From positions 51,592,581 through 51,656,580 of the forward strand of contig OX442314.1 in NCBI GenBank assembly GCA_949358305.1: 64,000 nucleotides of DNA, given 5' to 3'. Position numbers and translations under genes: made by a program. Below the pieces are notes generated by a model. That model was not told the DNA's origin and did not search any database. It saw only the letters and a list, made by a program, of their open reading frames with translations. Positions 9,911 to 20,873 of the stretch are shown piece after piece (the stretch's first letter is position 1; each line of letters starts with the position of its first letter). Origin of the DNA: Strigamia acuminata (taxonomy: Eukaryota; Arthropoda; Chilopoda; Geophilomorpha; Linotaeniidae).

Positions 9911-10406
9911 CACACTCATTGCCAGAAATCGATTTATCGCTGTCAATCTCGTCGTCTAACACATTTTGATCGTTAAATGTCTGCGTGTCGTCTTCTGGTT
10001 GTGTTTCCATTTCTTTTTCGGCCACTTCGAATGCTGACAACACGATCCCCTTTAGTTCATCCAATACTTTTCTAATTTCTTGTGTTTTTCTAGACCCTGC
10101 TGCATACTCTTGGAAGGGTGACTTGACACCTAATGACTTCCATTTCTCGCACCATGGGAGAGGATTTGCAGTGCAATGCCACGTGAACGTCGCCAAACCC
10201 GGCTCCAATTCTTCGTGAGAAGGACGCTGCTTCGTGCCTAAGCAGTTAAAGCAGGGAAGTACATACGGACCTTGCCGCCAAAAGCCCAGACCGTCACACA
10301 TAATGCACGTATTCATTAGAACACGCGCTCGTTTGGCCTCATTCTCCGAATCGTCATCGTTGGCTCGTTTCTCCGCTCTCTTTCGCTCGATTACTTGTTT
10401 GTTCAT
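9906..10406 (-). pseudogene. Zinc-ribbon protein gene truncated by the gypsy insertion
   Basis: The 166-residue ORF starts with a Lys/Arg-rich segment (KRKRAEKRA-like, a possible nuclear signal). It has a C-x2-C...C-x2-C zinc ribbon at about residues 34-56 (CIMCDGLGF, PCFNCLG), a Trp/Cys pair further on, and an acidic C-terminus. It is not a family I can name. The stop codon is not native: TSD plus LTR bases give NECV-stop, while the uninterrupted frame resumes at 4898 and ends at 4847. The loss is only about the last 15 residues, so the truncated protein might still work. The ATG at 10406 follows non-coding sequence with no obvious splice site. Confidence 0.7.
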
Positions 10407-10647
10407 TTCGCTCGTGTGTGTGCAAAAGAATGATACCTGCCTTCGGTTTTCAGGTGTTTATATAAGCTCGGACGTAGTGCATACGTATTCACGGTGTTAC
10501 GTTGTATGTACGTTAACGAAAATCAACACAAAAATGCTCCAAACTTCCGTTTAGCATTGTAAAAATCTTAATGTTTGTAGTTAATGAAAAATAACGAAGT
10601 GGCTATTAGGAGTAACAGAATAAAAACAATAATTAATTTGGCTGAGG

Positions 10648-10990
10648 CTATTTCCCCACACGTGTGGGGAAATAACATGTAGCTTATTTCCCCACACGTG
10701 TGGGGAAATAGTCAGTCCTCTCTGGCCAGGCTGTTTCCCCACACGTGTGGGGAAATAACATGTACCTTATTTCCCCACACGTGCGGGGAAATAGTCAGCC
10801 CTCACTGGGCCAACTATTTCCCCACACAATCTGATTATGTACGGCGTGGGGAAATAACATGTAACTTATTTCCCCACACGTGCGAGGAAATAGTCAGCCC
10901 TCACTGGGCCGACTATTTCCCCACACAATCTGATTACGTACGGTGTGGGGAAATAGTCGGTTATTTCCCCATACAATATGATTACACTGT
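10648..10990. repeat. Left terminal inverted repeat of the MULE: palindrome array
   Basis: Copies of a ~26-bp perfect or near-perfect palindrome centred on CACGTG (core ttccccacacgtgtgggga) alternate with spacers of 8-35 bp. Some copies carry cgtgcgggg or the acaatctgattatgtacgg variant in place of the palindrome centre. The right end (14049-14244) repeats the same series inverted. Confidence 0.88.
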
Positions 10991-11076
10991 TTTGCCGAAT
11001 ACCGAATATTCGGCCCATCACTACTGATTACATAATATATGTATGAGGTAAAAATGGCTAGTTAAAAAATACAAAT

Positions 11077-11691
11077 TCAAATATTTATTGGTACTGGATT
11101 ACATGTGTAACAAATAAAATCTCCACTCTTTAAATCATTAACAAAATCCACATCCTTATAATCATACTGAACTAAACAATCACGATGAAACCACTTACTG
11201 CACTTGCTGCATCTTATCATGCCTCTCACCTTCTTTGTTCTGCAGAAGCAATAGACTCTATCATAAGATATTTTCTTGTTTGCTTTTAATCCGGAAATGT
11301 TATCGGATGGAAAACTTTCAAATCGCGTATTATGCTGCGAAAAAGAGTCCAACAAATGTTTTCTTAGCGCAAGGTGATGAGGGCTGAAATTGCTGGGATT
11401 CTTATTATCACAGAGAAACAGAGCATTCGCAATTGCAAATAACCCACAATCATGTGAATTTTTTTGCTTTGTACAACTTTGTACCTGTACATTCAATTTC
11501 AATGAGACATTACATAACCGAACTAAACTACTAACAACAGAAATGTTTTCATCCTGTACATCACTCAGAAGTGAATCATACACATTTACAACAATAGAAC
11601 TTTTCCCAATTTTGCCGGAAACAACATTCCAATGGTTATTATCATCACTCGACTCCCGATCTCGACCAAAGTAAACTTTTTCTTTTCGCAA
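11077..11691 (-). pseudogene. Ulp1-like cysteine protease (C-terminal half) and PHD finger of the MULE
   Basis: The 204-residue ORF has the catalytic end of a C48 (Ulp1/SENP) protease: His-Trp in NNHWNVVS, an Asp in VYDSL, and the Q..DCG box in QKNSHDCGLFAI (nucleophile Cys). A PHD finger follows at about 150-198 (CFCR, IRCSKCSKWFHRDCL, CYTC). Ulp1 proteases cleave SUMO-like modifiers; PHD fingers bind histone tails. Only about 25 residues separate the catalytic His from the transposase ORF, so the N-terminal half of the protease fold is missing. The frame differs from the transposase frame; the change lies near 11660-11690 beside an A-rich run. Confidence 0.8.
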
Positions 11692-13954
11692 ACAAAATCG
11701 CCAAACTTTTCTAATAATTCAAATACTTCAAGAAACTCTTTGGTTCCGGAAGTCTTTAACGCCTCAGTAATTGTATTCATAACTACCTGCAATCTCAAAT
11801 ACTTTTCACGCTCAGTTAAAGAATTTGTCGTTGTCGAATTAATCGTCACTTTCTTGGATCCATCTACTTTACATACAGAAGCTAGTTCAACCGAGTCGTT
11901 AAAATACTTACGTTGCCACCTTTTTGGAATCAAACCAATATCAAAAATTTCCAACTCGCATTTCCGTCTAACTGCAAAAATGTGGCAACACGGCAAATGA
12001 CGCATACAGAAAAGTTTGCAAGTACAACTAATGTCTGTCGTTTCTGAAATTCGATGGTGCTCAATTATTACACTAAATGTACCGTTGTTCAAATTTACGA
12101 TCTCCTTGCAATTTTCACTAGACACGATCTCGCTAACAATTATGTAAAAGGCAAATGAGGTAACGGCACTTGCTATGGAATTCAGAAGCTGTAAAGGTAA
12201 TGAGGAGTACAACTGTTCAACTTTCATGGCTTGATTAAAACAACTTAAACGCGTCTTATCAAATATGCCATCAAGAAGCAACTTTAAGTTGTCATAAAAA
12301 ATGTGCAGAGCAGAATAAGTGCGTATAATACATTTCAACTTACTGTTCATGGACTCGACTCTATTATTTGTCGTATCACCTAAGTTATAAGTTGTAACTC
12401 GACTGTACATACACCAACTCTCACGAATTGAATACCAACGATTCATAAAACGAACGAATAGATCATGATTCGAAAACTTACTTTCAAACTCGGAAAATAA
12501 TTGTTGAAATTTTTCAACATCGTATGCGTATACCATTTCTTGTAACAAACTTTGTGCATAATCCACATCATCACCTATAACCTTACATTCTTTGATTAAA
12601 GCTTTAAAACTCTTTAGAACATGAAATAAGCAAAGTTCGTGTTTAGCAGTCGGGAAATATTTTCGAATCAATTCAATTTCGGTAAAATCTTTGTCAGTCA
12701 TAAAACTAGTTGTCTCAGCTGAACAAGGATTATTTTCAACCAAGCACTTAAAAAAGAATTCAACATTTTCCATAGTTTCATTTGCTACAAGAGCAAATGC
12801 AATAGGAATTGATTGATTCATACCATCTACTACCATAGCAACATACAACGGCATTCGTCGATTGACCAGTGAATATGTTGCATCGATCAACATATGCTCC
12901 GGATATCTTTCAAAAAAAATCCTTTGCCACGAGAACTGAAAAAAACAAGTACGAATTATACCATCAACAACTAAATTTTCAACAATCATCCCTTTGTCTT
13001 TTTCAAGATCGAACTGCAAAGCGCCCAGAAACTTTTCTTCGTCGTTTAAGCCTTTCACCCCACTGTTGGTTTCAAATTTCGTCCGAATATTATGAATGTC
13101 TTTAGTATTAACTAGAACAGCGCCCTCATCAGTAATGAATTTTTTTTACACGAACAGCTTGTACCTCATGCTTGAGTAACAATTCCACCTTATCTCTGAT
13201 ATCTCCAGTCACAGCTTTGGATTTTTTCCAAGTTTTAGTACCATCAACAATAGTTTCAACGACACGACAAATCTTGTAATCTAAGCCACGCAATGCTCGA
13301 TTAGTACAGTAATTTCTGTATATTTCCGGTCCCAATTTGTGTGAATGAACATAATGTGCCTTTGTAATATTAAACAGGCTTTGATTCTCGATCCCAAGCA
13401 ATGCGAATCTCGGCAAGACAATCACTTTTCAGTGATTTTTGTCTTGGCCTCTCACCTGTTCTCACATTTTTCGTTTTTACGTAAAAGCTTGAATGCACAC
13501 ACACAAAATGGCAAAAGTAATATCCAATTTCAGGGGATAGTTTTCCTGCTTTCGTCCTTCTATTTTCCGCTTCAACTGTACGAGAATTAGCAGTTACGAA
13601 AATAGGACTAAAATGTGTGTTACAATGATTTTCAAGCATCACGGCAAAATCATTCCAACAACTAAACTTAGTTGACAATAAGTTTGGAACAATATCAGAT
13701 TCAACGGATTTGGTAATATCAGGAACAATATCAGATTCAACAGATTCGGTAATATCAGGAACAACGGATTCGGTAATATCAGGAACAACGGATTCGGTAA
13801 TATCAGGAACAACGGATTCGGTAATATCAGGAACAACGGATTCGGTAATATCAGGAACAACGGATTCGGTAATATCAGGAACAACGGATTCGGTAATATC
13901 AGCCATGATACTAGTAGTAGCTAATGAATAGTGTCTGACAATACGTACGAACAA
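11586..13954 (-). pseudogene. MULE transposase with SWIM zinc finger, frames broken
   Basis: Three overlapping ORFs form one transposase. The first (13954-13370) has an octapeptide-repeat N-terminus and a WRKY/FAR1-like zinc region with Cys ligands. The second (13425-13129) supplies the His ligands (HYVHSH). The third (from about 13125 to 11586) holds the MULE catalytic core (LIDATYS, PLYVAMVVDGM, MTDKDFTEIELI, KHELCLFHV) and a SWIM finger (CTCKLFCMRHLPCCH). The core resembles RNase-H-fold DDE transposases that cut and paste DNA. Frame changes occur near 13375 and at an 8-A run (13138-13145, minus strand). They may be true mutations or homopolymer errors. Confidence 0.85.
13686..13905. repeat. 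24-bp coding minisatellite in the transposase N-terminus
   Basis: About eight to nine copies of a 24-bp unit (cggattcggtaatatcagga...). On the minus strand it encodes repeated ITESVVPD octapeptides, with two variant copies near the 3' side. The repeat keeps the reading frame. ORFs seen on the other strand here are shadows of it. Confidence 0.9.
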
Positions 13955-14048
13955 ACCACAAAAAGTAATAATCGAATGAAGTGTGGACTCTTAAATAGTT
14001 CTGTTTTTAAAAACGTAAGTATGACGTACGTACGTACGTAATCAAATT

Positions 14049-14244
14049 GTGTGGGGAAATAGTCGGCCCAATGAAGGCCGACTATTTCCCCGCACGTGTG
14101 GGGAAATAAGTTACATGTTATTTCCCCACACCGTACATAATCAGATTGTGTGGGGAAATAGTCGGGCCAGTGAGGACCGACTATTTCCCCACACGTGTGG
14201 GGAAATAAGCTACATGTTATTTCCCCACACGTGTGGGGAAATAG
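14049..14244. repeat. Right terminal inverted repeat of the MULE
   Basis: Inverted copy of the left end, with the same palindromes centred on CACGTG and the same spacers. It ends ggggaaatag at 14244, the complement of the left end. Confidence 0.88.
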
Positions 14245-14442
14245 ACACTTCGATATAAAAATACATAATAATTTAATTCCACGAATAAATGATACACATT
14301 TTGGCATTTAAATCAAAATAAGCATTGTAAAAATATAATTTTGAACCATATGCAACAATGTGAGTGACCCAACACATAAATACTAAATAATACTCCGTAA
14401 CACTTAAATTTAAATTGCAAAATACAAAAATAATTGACAATT

Positions 14443-16479
14443 TCAATCCAGATAAGTTTCCATAAAATCTGCTATTTCCTGATCACTATACCCCGACGAA
14501 ATCAACATCATCCTGAGTGGATTCGGCTCGACACCATCGTCCTGTATCAAATACTGAAACGGCATGCACCTGATGCAATAACTCACGTCGTGCGAATTAA
14601 GAAAACAAGAATTCACAAACTTCTCGATCACCGACTGCACCGTAAAGTCCTCGTACTCCCTATAAGCCCGACAACAGCAAAACTCCTTAAACACTACAAT
14701 CTCGTTCTCCTGCGAAATATTCCTTCCAGCAATCAACTCCAACGAGTCCTTACTCAACACCCCGGCCTCACAACTATTTATTATCTCAGATATCGTATAA
14801 AAACTACTCGAAATCCTCCTGATCGTGTCCTTCAAACTAACGCTCGTCTCGTCGAAAAACTCATTATTCTCGAAATCCTCGTGGAAACAAAGCGCCAGCG
14901 TCGACAAACATTCCTCCAGGTTCGCCGCGACCGCAACGCTCATTCCGTCCGTCGCACTCTCGGGCAACCAACTCACAAACCTCCCGATAAACTGCGAGCC
15001 TTTATCCATATCCGTGAAATGGTCGATCAAAGACCACTTTTTAACCTTGCTCATCTCATTCGCATTCGAGAAACAAAAAGCCAAATATCGATCCAAAATC
15101 GCCCACATTCTCTTATCGTCATTTCGACACAAAAGCAAACTCCGACAGATGTAGCACGCAAAGTAGGAACAATGCAGCTTGAAAGTGCCCATCTCTTCGT
15201 CCGTCGTTATGTACTTGGTCGCCATCAACTCGATGAAATCCCAATTGAAATTCCACATGTGGCTCCTGCTGAAGAGCATCTGCGCGACGCACCTGGACAA
15301 AACTCTCCTCTTCTTCTTCACGCACGCGTCGCCGAGCAATAAATGGAGGTTTTCCGAGTCTTTTGCTTTGCACAGCGTGTGGTAGATGTACGAATACTTG
15401 TGCTCAAGACGACATTTCTTCATTTCGGCAGGAGCGCTCCGCCAGAAACGATACAAACACCGCTTGGCCGGCGGCAGGTCGTCGCTCTGATACGACGGGT
15501 ACTTGGCCACAGTCTTGCCGATCATGTCGTAAAAGTCGTCGCCCGACGCGATTAACCCAAGAAGGCGGCTCGACGTGGGCGCGAACGAGTCCACGTCCAA
15601 AAACTGCTTCAGAAGAGGAATTATTGGCTTTAACGCGTAGTCCGACGACAGAAAGTCGCGCATTTGCTTCTCGTCCATTTCGGCGAGCAGAAAGCTCGTG
15701 ACGCCCGTCTCGAACGAGCAGAAACAACAGTCCTTGCGTTTGCACTTGTTCACGTGGTTAATCAAATGCCGCAGCTTGCTTTCTTTATGCATCAGCGACT
15801 TGAACGTCGCGTTTCTCTCGCCGGGTGTCATGAGCGACCAGAAATACTCGACGCCGCATTGGTTTTTGTTGTCCACGCACACGTTAAACATTTCCGCTTT
15901 CTTCTCGCCACACACCGCCGAAGCGTCCGTTTTTATCGCCAGTCCTTTCCAATATTCGTACATGACATTTATCAAGTCCGATTCCCTTTCCCCGTCCAAA
16001 TCTCTCTCCAAGATGGCGGCGCACTCGTTCCAAATATCAGCGGCGACATCGGCGACGCAACACACGATGGCGACGTCGAACCGCGATCCGATCGGCCAAT
16101 CTTGCAATTGCGACATGACTCGTGCTGTTTTGGTCACGTCCAGTTGTCCGAGCGTCGTCCACTGCGTGCTTTTGATGATGGAGTTGACGAATCGTAGGTC
16201 GTGGAGCACTTTGAAAATCAAGAATTTCATCAAATCCCACAGTTGGCGGCCGACGAGCTTGATCAATTGCTTCAGCATCGGTTTCAAAATGTGCGGGAGG
16301 ACGGAATCGTTCACTAATTTACAAACTCCTTCTTGTATTTCCAACCATTGCAGCATGAAAACGTCCGTGGCGATCGTCTTGCATTCAATTTGGATGAGTA
16401 AGTAGTGTTGCCACAGCACGACCGACGATTTTGCTAGTGAGATGTGTTCCAGACTTGGCAAGTCCAAAATGGTTTTCAT
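14443..16479 (-). CDS. Unrecognised 678-residue helical, Cys-rich protein, single exon
   Basis: The ORF is open for 678 codons with balanced, non-repetitive composition and GC higher than the flanks, so it is very likely coding. No catalytic motif, signal peptide or membrane helix is evident. Predicted character is mostly alpha-helical with many Cys and Trp residues. Clusters such as CKRKDCCFC (about 250) and CCCRAY (about 610) are seen but not in a known zinc pattern. It lies 200 bp beyond the right end of the MULE, on the same strand, and shares no motif with it. It may be a host gene of a lineage-specific family or part of an unrecognised element. No function is claimed. Confidence 0.7.
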   Translation of the reverse strand: MKTILDLPSLEHISLAKSSVVLWQHYLLIQIECKTIATDVFMLQWLEIQEGVCKLVNDSVLPHILKPMLKQLIKLVGRQLWDLMKFLIFKVLHDLRFVNSIIKSTQWTTLGQLDVTKTARVMSQLQDWPIGSRFDVAIVCCVADVAADIWNECAAILERDLDGERESDLINVMYEYWKGLAIKTDASAVCGEKKAEMFNVCVDNKNQCGVEYFWSLMTPGERNATFKSLMHKESKLRHLINHVNKCKRKDCCFCSFETGVTSFLLAEMDEKQMRDFLSSDYALKPIIPLLKQFLDVDSFAPTSSRLLGLIASGDDFYDMIGKTVAKYPSYQSDDLPPAKRCLYRFWRSAPAEMKKCRLEHKYSYIYHTLCKAKDSENLHLLLGDACVKKKRRVLSRCVAQMLFSRSHMWNFNWDFIELMATKYITTDEEMGTFKLHCSYFACYICRSLLLCRNDDKRMWAILDRYLAFCFSNANEMSKVKKWSLIDHFTDMDKGSQFIGRFVSWLPESATDGMSVAVAANLEECLSTLALCFHEDFENNEFFDETSVSLKDTIRRISSSFYTISEIINSCEAGVLSKDSLELIAGRNISQENEIVVFKEFCCCRAYREYEDFTVQSVIEKFVNSCFLNSHDVSYCIRCMPFQYLIQDDGVEPNPLRMMLISSGYSDQEIADFMETYLD

Positions 16480-18103
16480 GCTTCGCTGTTTTAAAAAATT
16501 AATTCAAGTTTTCCATAGAACCTTCGGTCTATGCGAGAACGATTTTTTTTAGGGTTAATTCTGAGTTAACTCACGATCGCGCAAATTCTTGCGACTCCTG
16601 CCAGGCGTGAGTAGTGCACTTTAGCATCTAATATTTCGGATTTTTATTCCAGTTATACTCGCACTCGCGCGTTAATCCGTTGGTAATTGACCGTATTAGA
16701 AGGTTTTGATTTGTTTTCTTCGTCGATTGAGTGAAAAATCATTAAGAAAATCAAGTGTAAGTAATTTAAATTCGATTTGCATTGCATGCTCCTGGTGTAA
16801 ACGCAAAAATGAACACGGGGAGTCGCCAAAAACGACATTTAAGCAACTTGGAAAACGTGGACCCAGTTTACAGTCCAATCGCACTTTGACGGAAAATATA
16901 TTTTCGCCTATTTCGATTTTTTCTTCTTACCGGTGTGTATTTGTACATATTTAATAAATTTATTACTTAAATTTAAATATTTTTTTTTAGCATTTTAGTT
17001 TGGTTCTTCATGCATTTTAGTTACAATTAAATTGTGCGGTTTTTTTCGCATTTCTGAGTGAAATAATGAGAAATTTTGGTGAAAATACGAAATAAATGAA
17101 AGCACGGAAATTTCGTTCGGTGGTGCCGCGCGAGACGAGGGTTCGTCGGCAGGAAGGACGTGGTTTTCCCGTAGGTTTAAGTCGGGGTTGACAAATGTGG
17201 GAAAACTGGGATAATTTGGTTTGAGGATAGAATTTAATGGTTTGTTTGGTTTGAAAAACAGTGGTACAGATAGATAAAATCAAATGCCTTTTTTATTTTC
17301 AATTAACATTATAATATTCTGATGCCCCAACCGAGGGCCAATTTAAACTTCCAACAGTGTTTATTCTGTACAGTTGGCACAGACCAGCAATGAATCTCAA
17401 TTTTTCTAAGCTTATCGCAGATCAACCCTTAGCAAATTGGCATAAGTTTGACACAGTTGTGAAGTTGTTGGAAGTGGAATCAAGAGTGATGAGTGTGTGC
17501 CAAAGCAATTTGGCTCACCCGGAATTCTGCTCAACAAAGCTGCTCAGAACACCAAAAAGAGAAGATCACACACAGCCGCCATTGGGTCGTGTGCAAAGTG
17601 TCCGTTAGGCAAGCACGAGAGGGAGGGCGACTCCTCCCCCAATTCGCGCCCAGCTGCAACATCAAAGTGATGCACTCTGCAGGGTGATTGGTTGATACTG
17701 TTGCCAAGCCAAAATTTGGCACAAAATACAATATTATTGAAATAATATTGTGCTTTGTAGCTGCTGCTAAATGGAATATGTTTTATTTCCGCGTATGGTG
17801 AAATAAAACATGAAGGAATATTTATTCCTATTTTTCAGACAAATTGGAAATATGGTGTTCACTCAAATCGGTATATTTGAGGTCACCACAAATGAAACAG
17901 ATTGAATTTACTGTAGAAAAGATGTGATAATGACTCAAATATAAATGAAAATAATTATTTTCCGCCCCGGTCATCCATATCTAGCAGCACCCATATATTT
18001 TTACACAACCTAAACGCTCTGCGATTTATCATGTTACCTATTAATAAAAATTTTAAGAAGTTGTGATTAATGAATTGCTTTATGCAATATAGTTGGTTAT
18101 AAT
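16480..18103. other. Intergenic; no feature recognised
   Basis: Holds the upstream region of the 678-residue gene (to about 16650) and AT-rich DNA. Several ORFs of 60-90 codons occur between 16650 and 17730, none with a recognisable domain. No element ends were identified. Confidence 0.4.
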
Positions 18104-19079
18104 TTATTTCTGAGCGTGTGCAATGAGTTTATTGCATTTGAAGACAAATTTTCCATCAAAGATCAGCTTCTTCATTAGTTGCAATTCCAATAAGCAATCA
18201 AGCATGAAATCGTTTTTTTCTTCTTCAGGCATTCGACGAACGAAAGGATTAATTGCTTCCAAAAAGTCTGAAAAAGATAAATAAACAAATCAAGTAGTGG
18301 ATTAATTCATTCAAATTAAAAATGTCTTACTTCGATAATAATGGAGATTTTTGTAATCGTAACTGGATTCTAGTGCAGCGCATTTCAGAACATGAAAACC
18401 GCAATTTTCGAGCGTCGCCCTGAAATCTTTCGCGGGGTCGATGCAGTTCTTGTGGACAGGAACGAAATTCTCCCAGTCCTTTAAAACACAGACGAATAAA
18501 CACACTTGCAACTTACATGTAAGCCTCTTACATTCATGTAAGGCGCCCATCTTTGATTCTTAGCAATTCGCTCGTACATTTCGTAAATTGGACTCTGAGC
18601 AACAAAAAGAAGCAAACACGTCCCGCCCGGCCGAAGCAACTTGTACAAATTACTCACAGCTTTTCTAATAATGCATCCGTAAAATTAAAAAGAAAAACAC
18701 AAGAAAAACTAAAGACCTACGTTTGGTTTTGAATCCAATGGAAGCAGAAGAAGGAGAAAATCTTGGTGAACCCTTGCGGGAATACACTGAGGATGACTTT
18801 GTCGGTGATGTCCATTTTCTGAAACAAAAGTCGTTCGTTTTGGAAATGATCTTGAGCGTACTTGACCATCTTCTCGGAGCAATCGATGCCAACTATCTGC
18901 CCAAACTCTGGACAAACGGGCAGCAGCAAGTTGCGAGTGACGTCTCCACTGCCCGACCCCACATCCAAAATCACGTCTTCGTCTGACCACTTCATCAACG
19001 GCACAAACTCGCTCAACACGATGGCCACATTGTGTTTCTGCATCGCGTTCGAACTTGCGTACAATTGAGCGTTTTCCAT
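18104..19079 (-). CDS. SAM-dependent methyltransferase, JHAMT-like, four exons
   Basis: Exons 18721-19079, 18532-18664, 18331-18478 and 18104-18267 join with GT-AG introns of 56, 53 and 63 nt and consistent phases, giving 267 residues and a TAA at 18104. The protein starts MENAQLYASSNAMQK. SAM motif I is VILDVGSGSGD (36-46), followed by an Asp in GIDCSEKM and a post-motif LLRPGG; it ends LIAHAQK. Length and motif order fit juvenile hormone acid O-methyltransferase-like enzymes, which methylate carboxyl groups of sesquiterpenoids. The substrate here is inferred from family resemblance only, since many arthropod paralogues have unknown substrates. The gene is complete, with no disruption seen. 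Confidence 0.87.
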
Positions 19080-19549
19080 TATTTTCTGCAAAAAAAAATA
19101 AAAAACATAAAATGTTATTTCCACTTTCGAGAGATGAACTAGCTGGTGAAATAAAAGTTTCAACTTTTTTTGGTTTACTTCAAACTTGATATTTGCAATC
19201 CCGCCCTCTTCGATGATGGTATGTCAATTTCTTACTCTAAGGTTATGGTTATAGTTATATAGTTATAGTTTTGGTAATCGACTGTAAACCTAGCCATGGA
19301 GAGTCGGAAACAAACAGAATGAGCGGCTTCACACAGTCACGCGTTTTGCCATTTAGTGAGCAAATAAAAGCTAAAAATACACTCAGCTGGTAATTTTTTT
19401 TAATGTATTTTGAAACTGTGGCACCAGATTCAGGGTGTTGCAATTTCAGTTTGCCGTTCGAAAACCAAGTGTTGTCTTTTTCAGGATTTGTAGAGGAGAA
19501 GGTCCTCTATCTTTTGGTGTAAAAACCATTAATTGAAAACCATGGTTAA

Positions 19550-20032
19550 CCTTCCCATAGCCATGGTGGGTCAGAAAAATAACAAAAATAGTAAAATAAC
19601 TAAAATAGTAAAATAACTATAATTCTTTTTTTTCTGAAAATTAATTTAGGGGACCAGCTTTAATTCTTCCAAAAATAATTTTACTAAATTTATAATAAAA
19701 ATAAAAATAAAAATGTTATTTCGATTAGGAATAAGTTAAACCAATAATAATTATAATGTTTACAACATAAAACACCATTACGTGAGCGCCGTATACTGTT
19801 TTGCCACTTTTTAGCACTAGGCGGTATATTGAAACGATTCTGCGCATGTGCACAATCTTAATTTTTCAGGTGCAATTACATTTTTCCTGGCCTCAGCACA
19901 TGTCAAACCAGAAAAATGCGATTGCACCAGGAGAAATAAGATTCTGCACATGCGCAGAAGCATTTTAAAAGAAGGCCAATTTGACCTACCACAGCTAGCA
20001 ACGTGTGGTAGCCAGGCTTGGCTATGGGAAGG
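19550..20032. mobile_element. piggyBac-type MITE, about 480 bp
   Basis: Ends read CCTTCCCATAGCCA and its inverted copy TGGCTATGGGAAGG, each bordered by TTAA (19546-19549 and 20033-20036), the piggyBac target. There is no transposase. Inside, 19840-19965 contains a second inverted pair around ctgcgcatgtgcac / ctgcacatgcgcag, which may be another hairpin or a nested element. Confidence 0.7.
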
Positions 20033-20122
20033 TTAAAAAAATTGGGATTTGTTCTATCTGTAGTGTGGGCGAATGTGAATGTGGTGCCAACTTCAGCCTG
20101 GTGTATTATACAGTATATTATA

Positions 20123-20873
20123 CAGGGTGTCCCAAAAGTCTAAACCTCCAAAATACTTGAGATATAAAAAAACTGAAAAAAAACTCATATATAGGAAATC
20201 ATTCATTGCGAATCTGATGGCATCCTCAAATTTGACCTCAAAGGTCATTTTCGAGGTCATTCACTTGCTAACTTCTAAACCAATCAGGTTAGAGCAAAAT
20301 TTTCAATTAGAAAGTGGTAGAGCATGGCCTAATTAGTCTAAAAACATAATTTACTAAAAATATTTTTCTACAAAATTTTTGAAAAAACCTACAAAAATTG
20401 TCTCTACAGCTGCATGCTGAAATTAAATAATAACACAGTAAAAAAGCTTTACCAAAATTTTACAAAGTTATCAAAATAAGCTGCAAACATTAGATTTTTT
20501 TTTAATCTAAAAACAGTAAATGAAAACAAATTAAACAATTAAAGCATCTGTTTGATTAGCTTGTTGCTAATCAAGCTGTAGAGACAATTTTAGTAGGTTT
20601 ATTCAAAAATTTTGTAGGAAAATATTTTAAGTAAATTATGTTTTTAGACTAATTAGGCCATGCTCTACCACTTTCTAATTGGAAATTTTGCTCTAACCTG
20701 ATTGGTTTAGAAGTTGGCAAGTGAATGACCTTGAAAATGACCTTGGAGGTCAAATTTGAGGATGCTATCAGATTCGCAATGGATGATTTCCCGTATGAGT
20801 TTTTTTTCAGTATTTTGATATCTCAAGTATTTTGGAAATTACCTGGGGAAATTTAGACATTTGGGACACCCTG
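20123..20873. mobile_element. Tc1/mariner-type fold-back MITE, 751 bp
   Basis: The ends CAGGGTGTCCCAAA and TTTGGGACACCCTG are bordered by TA on both sides (20121-20122, 20874-20875). The inverted similarity extends about 290 bp into each arm (for example ggtagagcatggcctaatta and its complement), leaving a spacer of ~160 bp. There is no ORF. The arms have diverged at many sites, so it is old. Confidence 0.85.

Larger units (their letters stand above)
10648..14244 (-). mobile_element. MULE-type DNA transposon with palindrome-built inverted repeats
   Basis: The ends are inverted repeats starting ctatttccccacacgtg, about 340 bp on the left and 195 bp on the right. Both have the same internal order of palindromes and spacers (acatgtagctta, gtc(a/g)g(c/t)cctcactgg, acaatctgattatgtacgg). 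Between them on the minus strand lie a Mutator-like transposase with a SWIM zinc finger, half of a Ulp1-type protease and a PHD finger. No 8-11 bp target duplication could be recognised. The coding region has at least three frame breaks, so this copy is probably not autonomous. Confidence 0.85.

Noticed and set aside
10648-10990. Regular palindromes with spacers that look like a CRISPR array
   Set aside because: Spacers repeat among themselves, the series is mirrored at 14049-14244, and both sides flank a transposase. They are transposon termini in a eukaryotic genome.
14434-15342. 302-codon plus-strand ORF
   Set aside because: Shadow of the 678-residue gene on the other strand, with no domain.
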